Source: CATOSP01 sp965216155 (GTDB taxonomy: Bacteria > Chloroflexota > Dehalococcoidia > Lucifugimonadales > UBA3495). From it: a stretch of DNA of 64,000 nucleotides. A program made the translations under genes and the position numbers. Below, in pieces: positions 22,890 through 31,818 of the stretch. The notes beneath the pieces were generated by a model. It worked only from the letters and a program-made list of their open reading frames with translations. It was not told where the DNA came from and did no database searches. The stretch spans positions 1 through 64,000 of the forward strand of contig CBDCFD010000005.1 of the NCBI GenBank assembly GCA_965216155.1, given 5' to 3'. Each line of letters opens with the position of its first letter. Position 1 is the first letter of the stretch.

Positions 22890-24179
22890 TTAGACTTCTT
22901 TGTTCAGATTGCTTAGGAACTCTTTGTTGTTGTTGGTCTTCGCTAGGCGTTCCAAGACGCGCTCGGTAGCGCTGGCGGACCCGTCGTTGGAGACCAAGCT
23001 TACCATGCGGCGGAGCAGCCAAATCTGCTTCATGGTCTCTTCGCTGAACAGAAGCTCCTCGCGGCGGGTGCCGCTGCGCAGGATGTCAACCGCCGGGAAG
23101 TAACGCCTCTCCGCCAGGCGGCGGTCCAGGTGCAACTCCATGTTGCCGGTGCCCTTGAATTCCTCGAAGATCACCTCGTCCATACGGCTGCCGGTGTCGA
23201 CGAGACAGTTGGCAATGATCGTCAGGCTGCCGCCCTCTTCGATATTCCGCGCCGCCCCGATGAACTTCTTGGGCGGGTACAGGGCAACAGGGTCGATACC
23301 GCCGGAAAGGGTACGGCCGCTGGAAGGCACGGCCAGGTTGTAGGCCCTGGTGAGGCGGGTGATGCTGTCCAGCAGAATTACCACGTCGTTGCCGAACTCC
23401 ACCAGCCGCTTGGCCCGCTCCAAGGCCAGCTCTCCCACGCGGCACTGGTCTTCCACGCTATCGTCGAACGTGGAAGCGAAAACATCGCCCTTGACCGCCC
23501 GCCGCATGTCGGTGACCTCTTCCGGACGCTCTCCGATTAGCACCACCATCAGGATGGCTTCAGGGCAGTTGACCGACACGCCTTGGGCAATGTGCTTGAG
23601 CATGGTGGTCTTGCCAGCCTTGGGAGGCGAGACAATCAGGCCCCGCTGTCCGAGGCCGATGGGGGCAAACAGGTCAACCATGCGAGAGGCGAGGTTGGTC
23701 CGTTCCGTCTCAAGGATGATCTGCTTCTCTGGATGGATGGGCGTCAGGTGCTCGAACTGGGACCGGTAGCGGGCATGGACCTGGTCGGTACCGAGGCCGT
23801 TGACCTTTTCCACCCGCACCAGGCCGAAGTATCTTTCCCCTTCCTTCGGGGGGCGCACTTGGCCGGTCACCGTGTCTCCTGTGCGGAGGCCGAAGCGCCG
23901 TATCTGAGACTGGGAGATGTACACGTCTCCCGTGGGCGGATGGGAGGCCACCTGCCTCAGAAAACCGTAGCCCTCGTCCATGGTCTCCAAAATGCCCGAA
24001 GACACGAGAGCCTGCTGAGACGAGGCCACTTGGAATAGGCGAACGAGCAGCTCCTCGCGGCGCAATTGGTCCAGCGCCGAGCCGTCGGAAATTCCTATAT
24101 CGTGGGCAACGACCAAGAGTTCGTCCTTAGTCTTTGCGCCCAACTCCTTGACGTCCATGATTTGCTGCGTAGTCGCCAT
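22890..24179 (-). CDS. rho: Transcription termination factor Rho
   Basis: A 429-residue hexameric RNA helicase that ends transcription. The N-terminal Rho_N helical domain (residues about 8-45) is followed by the RNA-binding cold-shock-like domain (about 55-125; GYGFLRQ, DVYISQSQIRRFGL). The ATPase domain has the Walker A motif SPPKAGKTTML near residue 180 and the Walker B region DVVILLDSITRLTRAYN near 265. Length and motifs are typical. It lies upstream of no obvious operon partner; transaldolase is 59 bp upstream on the same strand. Confidence 0.97.
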   Translation of the reverse strand: MATTQQIMDVKELGAKTKDELLVVAHDIGISDGSALDQLRREELLVRLFQVASSQQALVSSGILETMDEGYGFLRQVASHPPTGDVYISQSQIRRFGLRTGDTVTGQVRPPKEGERYFGLVRVEKVNGLGTDQVHARYRSQFEHLTPIHPEKQIILETERTNLASRMVDLFAPIGLGQRGLIVSPPKAGKTTMLKHIAQGVSVNCPEAILMVVLIGERPEEVTDMRRAVKGDVFASTFDDSVEDQCRVGELALERAKRLVEFGNDVVILLDSITRLTRAYNLAVPSSGRTLSGGIDPVALYPPKKFIGAARNIEEGGSLTIIANCLVDTGSRMDEVIFEEFKGTGNMELHLDRRLAERRYFPAVDILRSGTRREELLFSEETMKQIWLLRRMVSLVSNDGSASATERVLERLAKTNNNKEFLSNLNKEV

Positions 24180-24238
24180 GATATCCTCTACGGTGTTGTT
24201 CCCGCTCTATCAAGAGAGGGTTTGGATTAGGATAGGGT

Positions 24239-24898
24239 TCAGCCGCCGCCGGCTTTCTGCCAATCGGATATAAACCGGGACAGGCCCGCGTCGGTCAGCG
24301 GGTGCTGCACCATCTGAAGCAGCACCTTATAGGGTACGGTTGCGATGTGGGCACCCGCCTGGGCCGCCATGGTGCAGTGGAGGGTGTGGCGAATGCTGGC
24401 CGCCAACACCTTGGTATCGATCCGGTGTTTATTGAACAGGTCCACGATGTCGGCCACCAGATCGATGCCTTCTTGTCCGATGTCGTCCAGGCGCCCGACA
24501 AACGGACTGACCGCGTGTGAACCGGCTTGTGCCCCCAAGATCGCCTGGTTCACCGAGAAACAAAGAGTCTGGTTGACTTTGATGCCGTCCCGCGACAGGG
24601 TGGAAATGGCCTCGAATCCGTCGGGGGTAGAGGGGATCTTTACCCACGGGTTGGGAATCCACTCAGCGATCTCCCGGCCCTCGTCGATCATGCCGGCAGC
24701 ATCAAGGCTGACCACCTCCACGGAGATGGGCCCGTCGACGATGTCGGCTATCTCCTGGACTGCGTTTTTATAGCTCTCCCGGTCGCCTATCCCCTCGGTG
24801 GCGGCCAGGGAGGGATTGGTGGTAACCCCGCTGATTACACCGAGCCGTGCTCCGTCCCGGATTTCCTGGATGTTTGCTGTATCCAAGAAGAGCTTCAC
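24239..24898 (-). CDS. Transaldolase, TalC/FSA type
   Basis: A 219-residue short-type transaldolase or fructose-6-phosphate aldolase, a class I aldolase with a Schiff-base lysine. It begins MKLFLDTANIQEIRDGARLG and has the signature GVTTNPSL near residue 28. The active-site Lys is in WVKIPSTPDGF (near 85), and VNQTLCFSVNQA follows. At this length it belongs to the MipB/TalC group. Whether it transfers dihydroxyacetone units or cleaves fructose-6-phosphate cannot be read from sequence alone. Confidence 0.92.
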   Translation of the reverse strand: MKLFLDTANIQEIRDGARLGVISGVTTNPSLAATEGIGDRESYKNAVQEIADIVDGPISVEVVSLDAAGMIDEGREIAEWIPNPWVKIPSTPDGFEAISTLSRDGIKVNQTLCFSVNQAILGAQAGSHAVSPFVGRLDDIGQEGIDLVADIVDLFNKHRIDTKVLAASIRHTLHCTMAAQAGAHIATVPYKVLLQMVQHPLTDAGLSRFISDWQKAGGG

Positions 24899-24928
24899 CT
24901 CATCACCACCTTTTTTAGTTTCCAGTTG

Positions 24929-24992
24929 CCGGTTTCCAGTGGTCAGTGTCTAGTATGCACCGGCCTTCAACTACTGACCACCGGCCACTGAC
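24929..24992. repeat. GTCAGTGG-type inverted repeat between tal and pyrG
   Basis: TGGTCAGT and, about 30 bp later, ACTGACCA form inverted arms, with further cggtt/ccagtgg and ccactgacc pieces around them. The same sequence family occurs at 19421-19456 and 60098-60143. It sits between two minus-strand genes and might act as a terminator or be a dispersed mobile repeat. Confidence 0.65.
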
Positions 24993-25001
24993 CAGAACCC
25001 A

Positions 25002-26633
25002 CTACAACGGCAGCGGCCGTTGCACTCCTTCCCGGATCGTTTTCTTGGCCGCGCCGATGAACTGGTCGAAGAGCGGGTGGGGCCGGTTGGGCCGGGAGCG
25101 GAACTCGGGGTGGAACTGGACCCCAACCATGAAAGGGTGGTCCTTGACCTCTCCGGCTTCCACCAACGCGCCGTCGGGGGACAAACCGCCGACGACGAGA
25201 CCGGTACTTTCCATCGACTCCCGGTAGGCGTTGTTTAGCTCGAACCGGTGGCGGTGACGCTCATGGACCAGCGGTGCGTTGTACGCCGACATGGTCCACG
25301 TGTTCTCGACGGGACGGCACGGGTAGCAACCAAGCCTCATGGTCCCGCCCTTGGCGGTCACGGCCCGCTGCTCCGGCATGATATCGATGACGGGATGGGG
25401 AGTGTCGGGGTCAAGTTCGGATGAGTTTGCCCCTTCCAGTCCCATGATGTTGCGGGCCCATTCGATGACCATTACCTGAAGCCCCAGGCACAGGCCCAGG
25501 TACGGTACTTGGCGCTCTCGGGCGTAGCGCACGGTGTCGACCATGCCCTCAACTCCCCGAGGGCCGAACCCGCCGGGAACGACGATGCCGCAGGCGCTGG
25601 CGAGCAGGCTCTCGGGGCCGTACTTTTCCACGTCTTCCGAATGTACCCACCGCAGGTCCACGTCCAACCCGTGCTTGAGGCCGGCATGTCGCAACGCCTC
25701 TCGCACTGAGATGTAGGAGTCGGGATACTCAACATACTTGCCGACCAGTGCGATGGAAACCGTCTCCGTAAGCTCCTTCATCCGGTGGACCATTGCGGCC
25801 CAATCCACCATATCGCGGGGCGTCCCCACCAGGCCCAGGGATTCGGTAATGATGTCCCCCAGCCCGGCTTCCTCCAATATCAGGGGCACCTCGTACACGT
25901 TGTCCACTGTGATGAGGGGAATGACCGCGCGTTCGGGTACGTCGCAGAAAAGAGAGACCTTTTGGCGTATGGAGTCGGGTACAGGGTAATCACTCCGGCA
26001 GAGAATTGCGTCGGGCTGGATGCCAATGGAACGCAACTCCTTGACGCTATGTTGGGTAGGTTTGGTCTTCAGCTCTTGCGCCGCCGTCAGGTATGGCAGC
26101 AGTGTCAGGTGGATATAGAAGACATTATCCCGGCCAACGTCGTTGCGTATCTGGCGTATCGCTTCCAGGAAGGGCAGTCCCTCTATGTCGCCTACCGTGC
26201 CTCCAACTTCGACCACTACTACGTCAACGCCCTGTTCATCCCCCAGGCTCGTGATCCGCTGCTTAATGTCGGTGGTCACATGGGGGACGGTCTGGATGGT
26301 GCCGCCAAGGAAATCGCCTCGGCGCTCCTTGGCTATCAGGTTCGAGTAAACGTCTCCGGCGGTCAGATTGGATGACCTGGTAAGCTCAACGTCGATAAAC
26401 CGCTCGTAATGCCCCAAGTCTAGATCGGTCTCTCCGCCGTCGCTCGTGACGAAGACCTCGCCATGTTGGTAGGGGGACATGGTGCCGGGGTCGACGTTTA
26501 GGTAAGGGTCGAGTTTCACAACGGAGACGGAAAGGCCGCGGCTTTTTAGGATGCGCCCGATTGAGGCGACTGCGATCCCTTTGCCGATAGAACTGACCAC
26601 TCCGCCGGTGACGAAGATATACTTAGTGGCCAT
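25002..26633 (-). CDS. pyrG: CTP synthase
   Basis: A 543-residue enzyme that makes CTP from UTP, ATP and glutamine. The N-terminal synthetase domain starts ATKYIFVTGGVVSSIGKGIA with the phosphate loop. The C-terminal glutaminase domain (from about residue 290) has the nucleophile Cys in YLGLCLGLQ and the His-Glu pair in GVQFHPEF. Both domains are complete and of normal length. Confidence 0.97.
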   Translation of the reverse strand: MATKYIFVTGGVVSSIGKGIAVASIGRILKSRGLSVSVVKLDPYLNVDPGTMSPYQHGEVFVTSDGGETDLDLGHYERFIDVELTRSSNLTAGDVYSNLIAKERRGDFLGGTIQTVPHVTTDIKQRITSLGDEQGVDVVVVEVGGTVGDIEGLPFLEAIRQIRNDVGRDNVFYIHLTLLPYLTAAQELKTKPTQHSVKELRSIGIQPDAILCRSDYPVPDSIRQKVSLFCDVPERAVIPLITVDNVYEVPLILEEAGLGDIITESLGLVGTPRDMVDWAAMVHRMKELTETVSIALVGKYVEYPDSYISVREALRHAGLKHGLDVDLRWVHSEDVEKYGPESLLASACGIVVPGGFGPRGVEGMVDTVRYARERQVPYLGLCLGLQVMVIEWARNIMGLEGANSSELDPDTPHPVIDIMPEQRAVTAKGGTMRLGCYPCRPVENTWTMSAYNAPLVHERHRHRFELNNAYRESMESTGLVVGGLSPDGALVEAGEVKDHPFMVGVQFHPEFRSRPNRPHPLFDQFIGAAKKTIREGVQRPLPL

Positions 26634-26995
26634 GTGCCAGCGCCAACGCTAACCGTCCGGCAGTCTGAGTGCGCCTTGAAGCGAATGGGGATGCTTAAAA
26701 GTGATAAAGAAGGCGGGAATCAATGAGAAGCCGTAGCCGGATTTAAGTAGTCACAAGATTATAGGCATTTCTAATAGTTAGTGTCAACCCATGCGAGGCC
26801 ACTGCCAACGGCGTTCGATTATTTTCGATTATTGGCGTTATTGTTTGTACCGGGATTCATGTGATTCGCCGAGTTCAGACGAAGGACCCAAAGACCCTGT
26901 CTGTTACCGCCACCGCCCAGGAGTCTGGGCACGGTACTGTGATACCATGAGGCTATAGAAGATGCCCGGTCAGAATCAACACTGAGAGACGGCAA
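26634..26995. other. Intergenic region between pyrG and PaREP1-like gene
   Basis: A 362-bp divergent region. It contains a 10-bp tandem repeat (TTCGATTATT twice, near 26815-26834) in an AT-rich stretch that could hold promoters for both flanking genes. No small gene or RNA was recognised. Confidence 0.45.
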
Positions 26996-27532
26996 GTGTC
27001 AACATCCTTACCCGATCCAGGGCTATCCGGCCCAGACCACCACGCCCTAATGAGCCAGAGATTCCTCGAACAAGCAAGAGAGGAACTTCAACGTGGTGAC
27101 CGCCTCCAGGCCTCTGAGAAAACGTGGGGCGCGGCGGCACACGCCGTGAAGGCCGTTGCCGAGCAACGAGGCTGGAACCACTATCACCACGCGCATCTGT
27201 TTGCTGCTGCGGCACATTTTGCTAAAGAATTCGAACACCCCGAGCTCCACAGGTGGATGAGCGTCGCCCAGTCGATGCACACTAACTTTTACGAGAACAT
27301 TCGGGGCGCTGACGAAATCTTGCAGGCGATAGATGATATCGAACAATTCGTGAGGCAATTGGAAGACGTAAGATCCTCCCCTCCGCGCCCATTCACAATC
27401 GAGGATTCAGACGATAGAGCCCGCATCAGAACACTTACCGGGACTCGCTTCGAGATTGGCGCCTATTCTCCAGCCGGATTTTCCCAGAACGGACCTCCAA
27501 CAGCTACCAACGAGGACGCTGAAGTGAAGTAA
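26996..27532 (+). CDS. PaREP1-like protein (HEPN-like helical domain)
   Basis: A 178-residue protein. Residues about 18-122 carry the PaREP1-type pattern: LEQAREELQRGDRLQASEKTWGAAA, HAVKAVAEQRGWNHYHH, and MHTNFYEN. The start is GTG 26996; ATG 27050 (MSQRFLEQ) is an alternative. A 55-residue polar tail of unknown role follows. PaREP1 proteins are of unknown function, and HEPN-like folds often belong to toxin-antitoxin systems, so that is only a hint. A broken relative lies at 41335-41664. Confidence 0.72.
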   Translation: MSTSLPDPGLSGPDHHALMSQRFLEQAREELQRGDRLQASEKTWGAAAHAVKAVAEQRGWNHYHHAHLFAAAAHFAKEFEHPELHRWMSVAQSMHTNFYENIRGADEILQAIDDIEQFVRQLEDVRSSPPRPFTIEDSDDRARIRTLTGTRFEIGAYSPAGFSQNGPPTATNEDAEVK

Positions 27533-27565
27533 CGCCCCGGCTGGTCTTGCCGGGGCGTTCTCGTT
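27531..27565 (+). terminator. Intrinsic terminator after PaREP1-like gene
   Basis: An 11-bp perfect GC-rich stem (AACGCCCCGGC 27531-27541, GCCGGGGCGTT 27549-27559) with a 7-nt loop is followed by ctcgttt. The stem overlaps the gene's TAA stop codon. The T-tract is weak. Confidence 0.75.
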
Positions 27566-27602
27566 TCTCATGCCAGGGTAACCGAAGTTCTGGGGGAGGG
27601 GT

Positions 27603-28637
27603 CTACAGCAGGCCGCCCTGGAAGACTGCGGACTGCTTCTGGAATACCTGCACCCGGTGGCGGGCTACCTCCACCACGAAGACCCGGTTCTCGTCATCAA
27701 CTTCCACCGCGACCGGACCCGCAAAGGCCATCTCCCGCTCGTGGAGGTTCTGGGCGATTTCCCTTCCCTTGACGATGGTGGGGTCCAGCTCTACGCGTTC
27801 CCTGCCCCACTTGGAGAGGGTTGCTTCGCCGGTGAGCTTGGTGGCAAAAGTGCCATCGGGATGGAACACCTGTAGCCGGTCGTTCTTAAAGTCGGCTACG
27901 TAGATGATGCCGCCCTGATCGACCGCGACTCCGGTGGGGCGGTTGAACTCACCGTCCCCGTTGCCGGGGGTGCCGAATTTCATCAGGAACCGGCCTTCAG
28001 AGCTGAACTTCTGGATGCGGTTGTTACGCCAGTCCGCCACGTAGACGTCGCCGTTGTGGTCGATGTCGATACCCCAGGGCATGTCGAACTCGCCGTCCCC
28101 GTCGCCCTTGTGCCCCCACTTGCGGATGAACTTGCCGTCCTTGGTGAAGACCTGGACCCGGCTGTTCAGGCTGTCCACCATGTAGAGGTTGTCGTCCTTG
28201 TCGAAGGCCAACCCGGAAGGGCGGTCGAACTCGCCCTCGCCGTCGCCCGCCTTGCCCCAACTACCCAGGCAGGCGCCTTCCTTGTCGAATATGGTGATGC
28301 GCTGCATCCACTCGTCGGCCACGTAAGAGTTGCCCTGGCTGTCTATCGCAACGGACGTGGGCCACATGAAGCCGCCGTCGGGCGCACCGGGGACGGCCTC
28401 CTCGGGGTGGAACTTGTGACCGAAGTCCCTGATCATATCCTCGTCAACAGTGAATACCGTCACCCGCTTGCAGGGGTAGAAGGCGGGGGTCTCCGTGCCG
28501 CGGCTTAACACGTAGAGCAGATTGTCCTGGTCGCGAGTGATGGCGACCGGGTTGAAGAAGCCGCTGCCGCTGCGTGACTCCTGCCTGCCGATAGTATGAC
28601 TATACTGAAAAGTTACCGGAGCAATCTCAGTAACCAT
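27603..28637 (-). CDS. NHL-repeat beta-propeller protein
   Basis: A 344-residue protein with about six NHL repeats. Each repeat has a core such as GEFDRPSGLAFDKDDNLYMV followed by a basic strand like NSRVQVFTKDGKF. It forms a beta-propeller that would bind a protein, sugar or other ligand. No signal peptide is evident (it starts MVTEIAPVTFQYSHTIGRQE), so a cytoplasmic location is likely unless the start is misplaced. It follows the DUF1501 and DUF1800 genes on the same strand. Confidence 0.85.
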   Translation of the reverse strand: MVTEIAPVTFQYSHTIGRQESRSGSGFFNPVAITRDQDNLLYVLSRGTETPAFYPCKRVTVFTVDEDMIRDFGHKFHPEEAVPGAPDGGFMWPTSVAIDSQGNSYVADEWMQRITIFDKEGACLGSWGKAGDGEGEFDRPSGLAFDKDDNLYMVDSLNSRVQVFTKDGKFIRKWGHKGDGDGEFDMPWGIDIDHNGDVYVADWRNNRIQKFSSEGRFLMKFGTPGNGDGEFNRPTGVAVDQGGIIYVADFKNDRLQVFHPDGTFATKLTGEATLSKWGRERVELDPTIVKGREIAQNLHEREMAFAGPVAVEVDDENRVFVVEVARHRVQVFQKQSAVFQGGLL

Positions 28638-28708
28638 AATTCCTCACTAAGGGCGCTTGTTTGTAGGGCGCCCTGGATTAATTAGCTGGATGTTGCCGTT
28701 CCAGGACT

Positions 28709-29845
28709 CTACCTGATGAAGTCGAATTGCTCGAAGTTGCCGCCGAGAATCGACTGGGAGTCCAGTCCCATCCACTTGTCCAGCAGAGTGGCGTAAGTGC
28801 TGCGGAAGTCGTTGTTCCACCGCAGGTCGCCTTCGTCCAGCTTGGCCGGGTCGAGGGACGGGTACTCGCCGTAGACGCCTCCGTTGACCGCGTCGCCGAT
28901 GACAAACGCCACGCTTCCGGAACCGTGGTCGGTGCCGGAGCCGTTTTCCTGGACCCGGCGGCCAAACTCGGTGAACATGAGGATGACAACTTCCTCATTC
29001 TTGTGGTGCTCTTTCAGGTCCTCGTAAAGGTCGCTGACGGCGTTGGTTACCTGCCCCCAGAGTTTGGGGAAGGCGATGTTCTGGTTGGCGTGGGTGTCAA
29101 AGGCTCCGGGATTCAGTCCGGTGTAAAGGACCCTGGTGCCGAACTCGGCCAAGTGGACCTGGGAGACATTCTTGACCCACTGGGAGAAGACATCGCCGCC
29201 GTACTCGATGCTGGAGGAGTAGGTCAGCGGAGCGGTGTTCAAAATGTCCGCGCCCTTGAGCGCGTCCAGACCGGTCTGGGACAGATAGTCATTGGCCGGG
29301 CCGGAGCCGATCAGCGGGGAGTACATGCGGGCGAAAATGTCCAGGGCCTCGGAGCGCTGGTCTTCGCCGTCGATACCGGTCAGCACACCATAGGACTCCA
29401 GGCTGCCCACCGAGGCCACCGAGACGCCGGGGGAAGCCAGGGCCCTGGGCAGGCCGCGGCCGAAGCTCACGGCGGTGAGGACGTTTTCTTTGTTGGGGTC
29501 GAGGTCGCGTACCGCCTTGCCCAGCCAACCCTCGGTGCCCATCTTGTCGGGCTCCGCGGTGTGCCAGATGTCCATGGACCGGAAGTGGGAACGGATGGGG
29601 TTGGGATAGCCGATACCCTGAATAACGGCAACCTTACCCTGGTCGTACAGGTCTTTGACCGGCTTCATCGCCGGATGGAACCCAACCTGGTCATTGATGT
29701 GCAAGACCTCTTCCGGGGCTACCTGCAACACCGGGCGGTAGTCCGCGTAACGGGGGTCATTGTATGGGATGATGGTGTTTACCGCGTCGTAGGCTCCAGA
29801 CATCTGCAAAACCACCAGCACCGGGTCTTTCTTGTTTGACGTCAT
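28709..29845 (-). CDS. DUF1501 family protein
   Basis: A 378-residue protein of the DUF1501 family, whose fold relates to alkaline phosphatases and sulfatases. ATG 29845 is preferred because AAGGAG lies six bases upstream; it gives MTSNKKDPVLVVLQMSGAYD. The family motifs FTEFGRRVQENGSGTDHGSG and FVIGDAVNGGVYGEYP are present. No Tat signal is visible at this start, although many relatives have one. It pairs with a DUF1800 gene 72 bp upstream, as is usual. The function is unknown. Confidence 0.85.
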   Translation of the reverse strand: MTSNKKDPVLVVLQMSGAYDAVNTIIPYNDPRYADYRPVLQVAPEEVLHINDQVGFHPAMKPVKDLYDQGKVAVIQGIGYPNPIRSHFRSMDIWHTAEPDKMGTEGWLGKAVRDLDPNKENVLTAVSFGRGLPRALASPGVSVASVGSLESYGVLTGIDGEDQRSEALDIFARMYSPLIGSGPANDYLSQTGLDALKGADILNTAPLTYSSSIEYGGDVFSQWVKNVSQVHLAEFGTRVLYTGLNPGAFDTHANQNIAFPKLWGQVTNAVSDLYEDLKEHHKNEEVVILMFTEFGRRVQENGSGTDHGSGSVAFVIGDAVNGGVYGEYPSLDPAKLDEGDLRWNNDFRSTYATLLDKWMGLDSQSILGGNFEQFDFIR

Positions 29846-29917
29846 GGTCATCTCCTTCCAAGTTGGGTTCATGGCGCGGCCTGCCCGTGGGCAGACCACC
29901 GGAGCCGGACGGGCCGG

Positions 29918-31321
29918 CTAGGCGTATAGATATTCCTTCGTTGCGACGATCATTTGCATAGTCTTGGTGACCTGCTCAGGGAAATCTTCCGCGCTCGTGT
30001 TCAGGTCGCCTCTCTTACCGGCCTGCTCGATGAGCATGTTGCGAGTGCCATCGGCCAACTCGTAGTGGCCCATGTACTGTAGGCAACCGTCGACCAACTG
30101 CTCGGCGGTAATCACCGGCGCGGTCTTGGCCAACCGGCCGATTATCTCCTTGATGCCGGGGTGGTTCACATCCGCCACGAACTCGGCGGTGAAGTTGATC
30201 CGGTGGACCAACGTACCGCCGTCGATCCACTCCCGGCCGGTATGCCATCCTTCCACCGAGGGCGGGTTCAAAATCTCCTGCCCCATGTATTTCATCTCGT
30301 CGAAGATCCACTCGAAGCCGGGCTTGGGCGACGTCCAGTCGCCTGCCAACCGCAGCGTACCGATCACGGTCTCGACAGGGCTCTTGATCCGGGAGAACTG
30401 GGCGTTCTTGAACGCATCCGAGTTAAAGAGCACCCGGAGCATGGACCGGATGTTGTAGCCGGAGCGGAAGTACTCGTCCTCCAGTATCTTGATCGTGTCC
30501 GGGTCCCGGGGAGGAGTGTCCATCCAGGAGGGCACCTGGGAGTCGTCCGCTACAAAGTAACGGTACAGGTGGCGGGAGAGGAACCGCGCCGCCGCCGGCT
30601 TTTTGCAAATGACATCGATGATGTCCTCGCCGTTGAAGTTGCCAGTCTCGCCCAGGAAGGTCTTTTCACCCTCGTCGTGGTCGGCGGGGTTGTAGACGAA
30701 CCGGGCCTCGTAGCGGCCGTAAGGTTGCCCGGGGATCCCGTTGGCGATGGTCCAGCCGGTGAAGGCCCTGGCGCATTCCTTAACGTCCTGCTCGGTGTAG
30801 TTGAACTTGCCGTCCATGCCCACACCCATGGAGAACAGTTCCAGCAACTCCCTCCCGTAGTTCTCGTTGATCGCGCCCTTGTGGCTGAGGCAGTTGTCCA
30901 GGTAGTAGATCATGGCGGGGTCTCTGGAGATCTCCAACAGCAGGTCCCGGAAACTGCCCATCCCACAGCGGCGGAACATCTCAAGTTCGGCGTGAGAAGT
31001 GATGTAACTCTGGGTCTTGCTGTCGGCGGTGCAAAGGATTCCGTGCCAGAAGAGGGTCATTTTCTCGGCCAGGGCTGCCCGCGAATTAATCATCCGCCAG
31101 GCCGTGTATTCCGGCAAGCCCCTGGTGTGGTGGTTCCACTCGATAAAGTAGCGCTCGGCCAGGTCCAGGTCCAGGCCGTCCGGGTTGTCCTCGGGATGAA
31201 GAAGCTCTTCTACGGTGGCCTCGTAGCCTTTGGCCGCTCGCTCTTCAAGTTCTTCGTACCGGGCCCCGAAGCCGGCCCGGCGCATCAGGTGCGCCATCAA
31301 TGCGATGTCGTTATTTCCCAT
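29918..31321 (-). CDS. DUF1800 family protein
   Basis: A 467-residue protein. I chose ATG 31321 (MGNNDIALMAHLMRRAGFGA) because this is the family's natural beginning; the open frame continues about 770 bp further upstream but without family-like sequence. Family features include AEKMTLFWHGILCTADSKTQ, the CARAFTGWTI segment and the FSRHLYRYFV stretch. DUF1800/DUF1501 pairs are widespread in bacteria and of unknown role; secreted or surface functions have been suggested for some. Confidence 0.88.
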   Translation of the reverse strand: MGNNDIALMAHLMRRAGFGARYEELEERAAKGYEATVEELLHPEDNPDGLDLDLAERYFIEWNHHTRGLPEYTAWRMINSRAALAEKMTLFWHGILCTADSKTQSYITSHAELEMFRRCGMGSFRDLLLEISRDPAMIYYLDNCLSHKGAINENYGRELLELFSMGVGMDGKFNYTEQDVKECARAFTGWTIANGIPGQPYGRYEARFVYNPADHDEGEKTFLGETGNFNGEDIIDVICKKPAAARFLSRHLYRYFVADDSQVPSWMDTPPRDPDTIKILEDEYFRSGYNIRSMLRVLFNSDAFKNAQFSRIKSPVETVIGTLRLAGDWTSPKPGFEWIFDEMKYMGQEILNPPSVEGWHTGREWIDGGTLVHRINFTAEFVADVNHPGIKEIIGRLAKTAPVITAEQLVDGCLQYMGHYELADGTRNMLIEQAGKRGDLNTSAEDFPEQVTKTMQMIVATKEYLYA

Positions 31322-31720
31322 ACGGACTCCTTCTTGGTTTGGGCACGCCAAAGCTCGGCATGGATATTTGCTAGTGGGTACTATGTTAGCATTTCCACGG
31401 CTCCCCCTGTCAACCTCAAAGACGGCCTCAGACAGGGCAATTGGGAATATTTGCCCCCTGTGAGTATCGGGATTTACCTGCCGCCCTCCGACCGAGCGGC
31501 CGGAGTTGTTGCCAACCGGGCGGCTTGTCCACGATAAGACCGGCAACCCATGGCATCCAACCTCGCGCCTTGGCGGAAGCGGCGCTCTTCGGTCGTTCCT
31601 CATGCCGCTTCCCAGCACCAAGTTAGTTGTAACGCCAAAACACGGGAATCGGGGCTGAGCGGCCGTAGCGGTTGGTTGACTGTAGCGGGTAGTTGACTGG
31701 TGGCTGCGGGCAAAATAAGT

Positions 31721-31756
31721 CCCCTCGCAGCGGGATGGCCTCAGCTCTGCGAGGGG
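31721..31756 (-). terminator. Intrinsic terminator of the aldo/keto reductase gene
   Basis: CCCCTCGCAG (31721-31730) and CTGCGAGGGG (31747-31756) form a perfect 10-bp stem with a 16-nt loop. On the minus strand it is followed by ACTTATTTTG, a T-rich tail. It lies about 60 bp after the stop of the aldo/keto reductase. Confidence 0.7.
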
Positions 31757-31764
31757 GGGTGATC

Positions 31765-31796
31765 GCTGTTTTGGGGCTCGGCTGTTTTGGGGCTCG
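31765..31796. repeat. 16-bp perfect tandem repeat
   Basis: GCTGTTTTGGGGCTCG occurs twice in a row between the terminator and the aldo/keto reductase stop codon. Confidence 0.9.
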
Positions 31797-31818
31797 GGAT
31801 GAAGTCTGGACCCGGCGG

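Larger units (their letters stand above)
31322..31818. other. Intergenic region with repeats and a terminator
   Basis: A 497-bp region. It includes a terminator-like hairpin at 31721-31756, a perfect 16-bp tandem repeat (GCTGTTTTGGGGCTCG at 31765-31780 and 31781-31796), and a loose GTAGCGG/GTTGACTG duplication near 31666-31700. The AT-rich part just before 31321 may hold the promoter of the DUF1800 gene. Confidence 0.6.

Noticed and set aside
26634..26995. A tRNA or small RNA gene in the pyrG upstream gap.
   Set aside because: No T-loop GTTCGA motif with matching acceptor stem and no convincing hairpin was found. The same holds for the other gaps checked.
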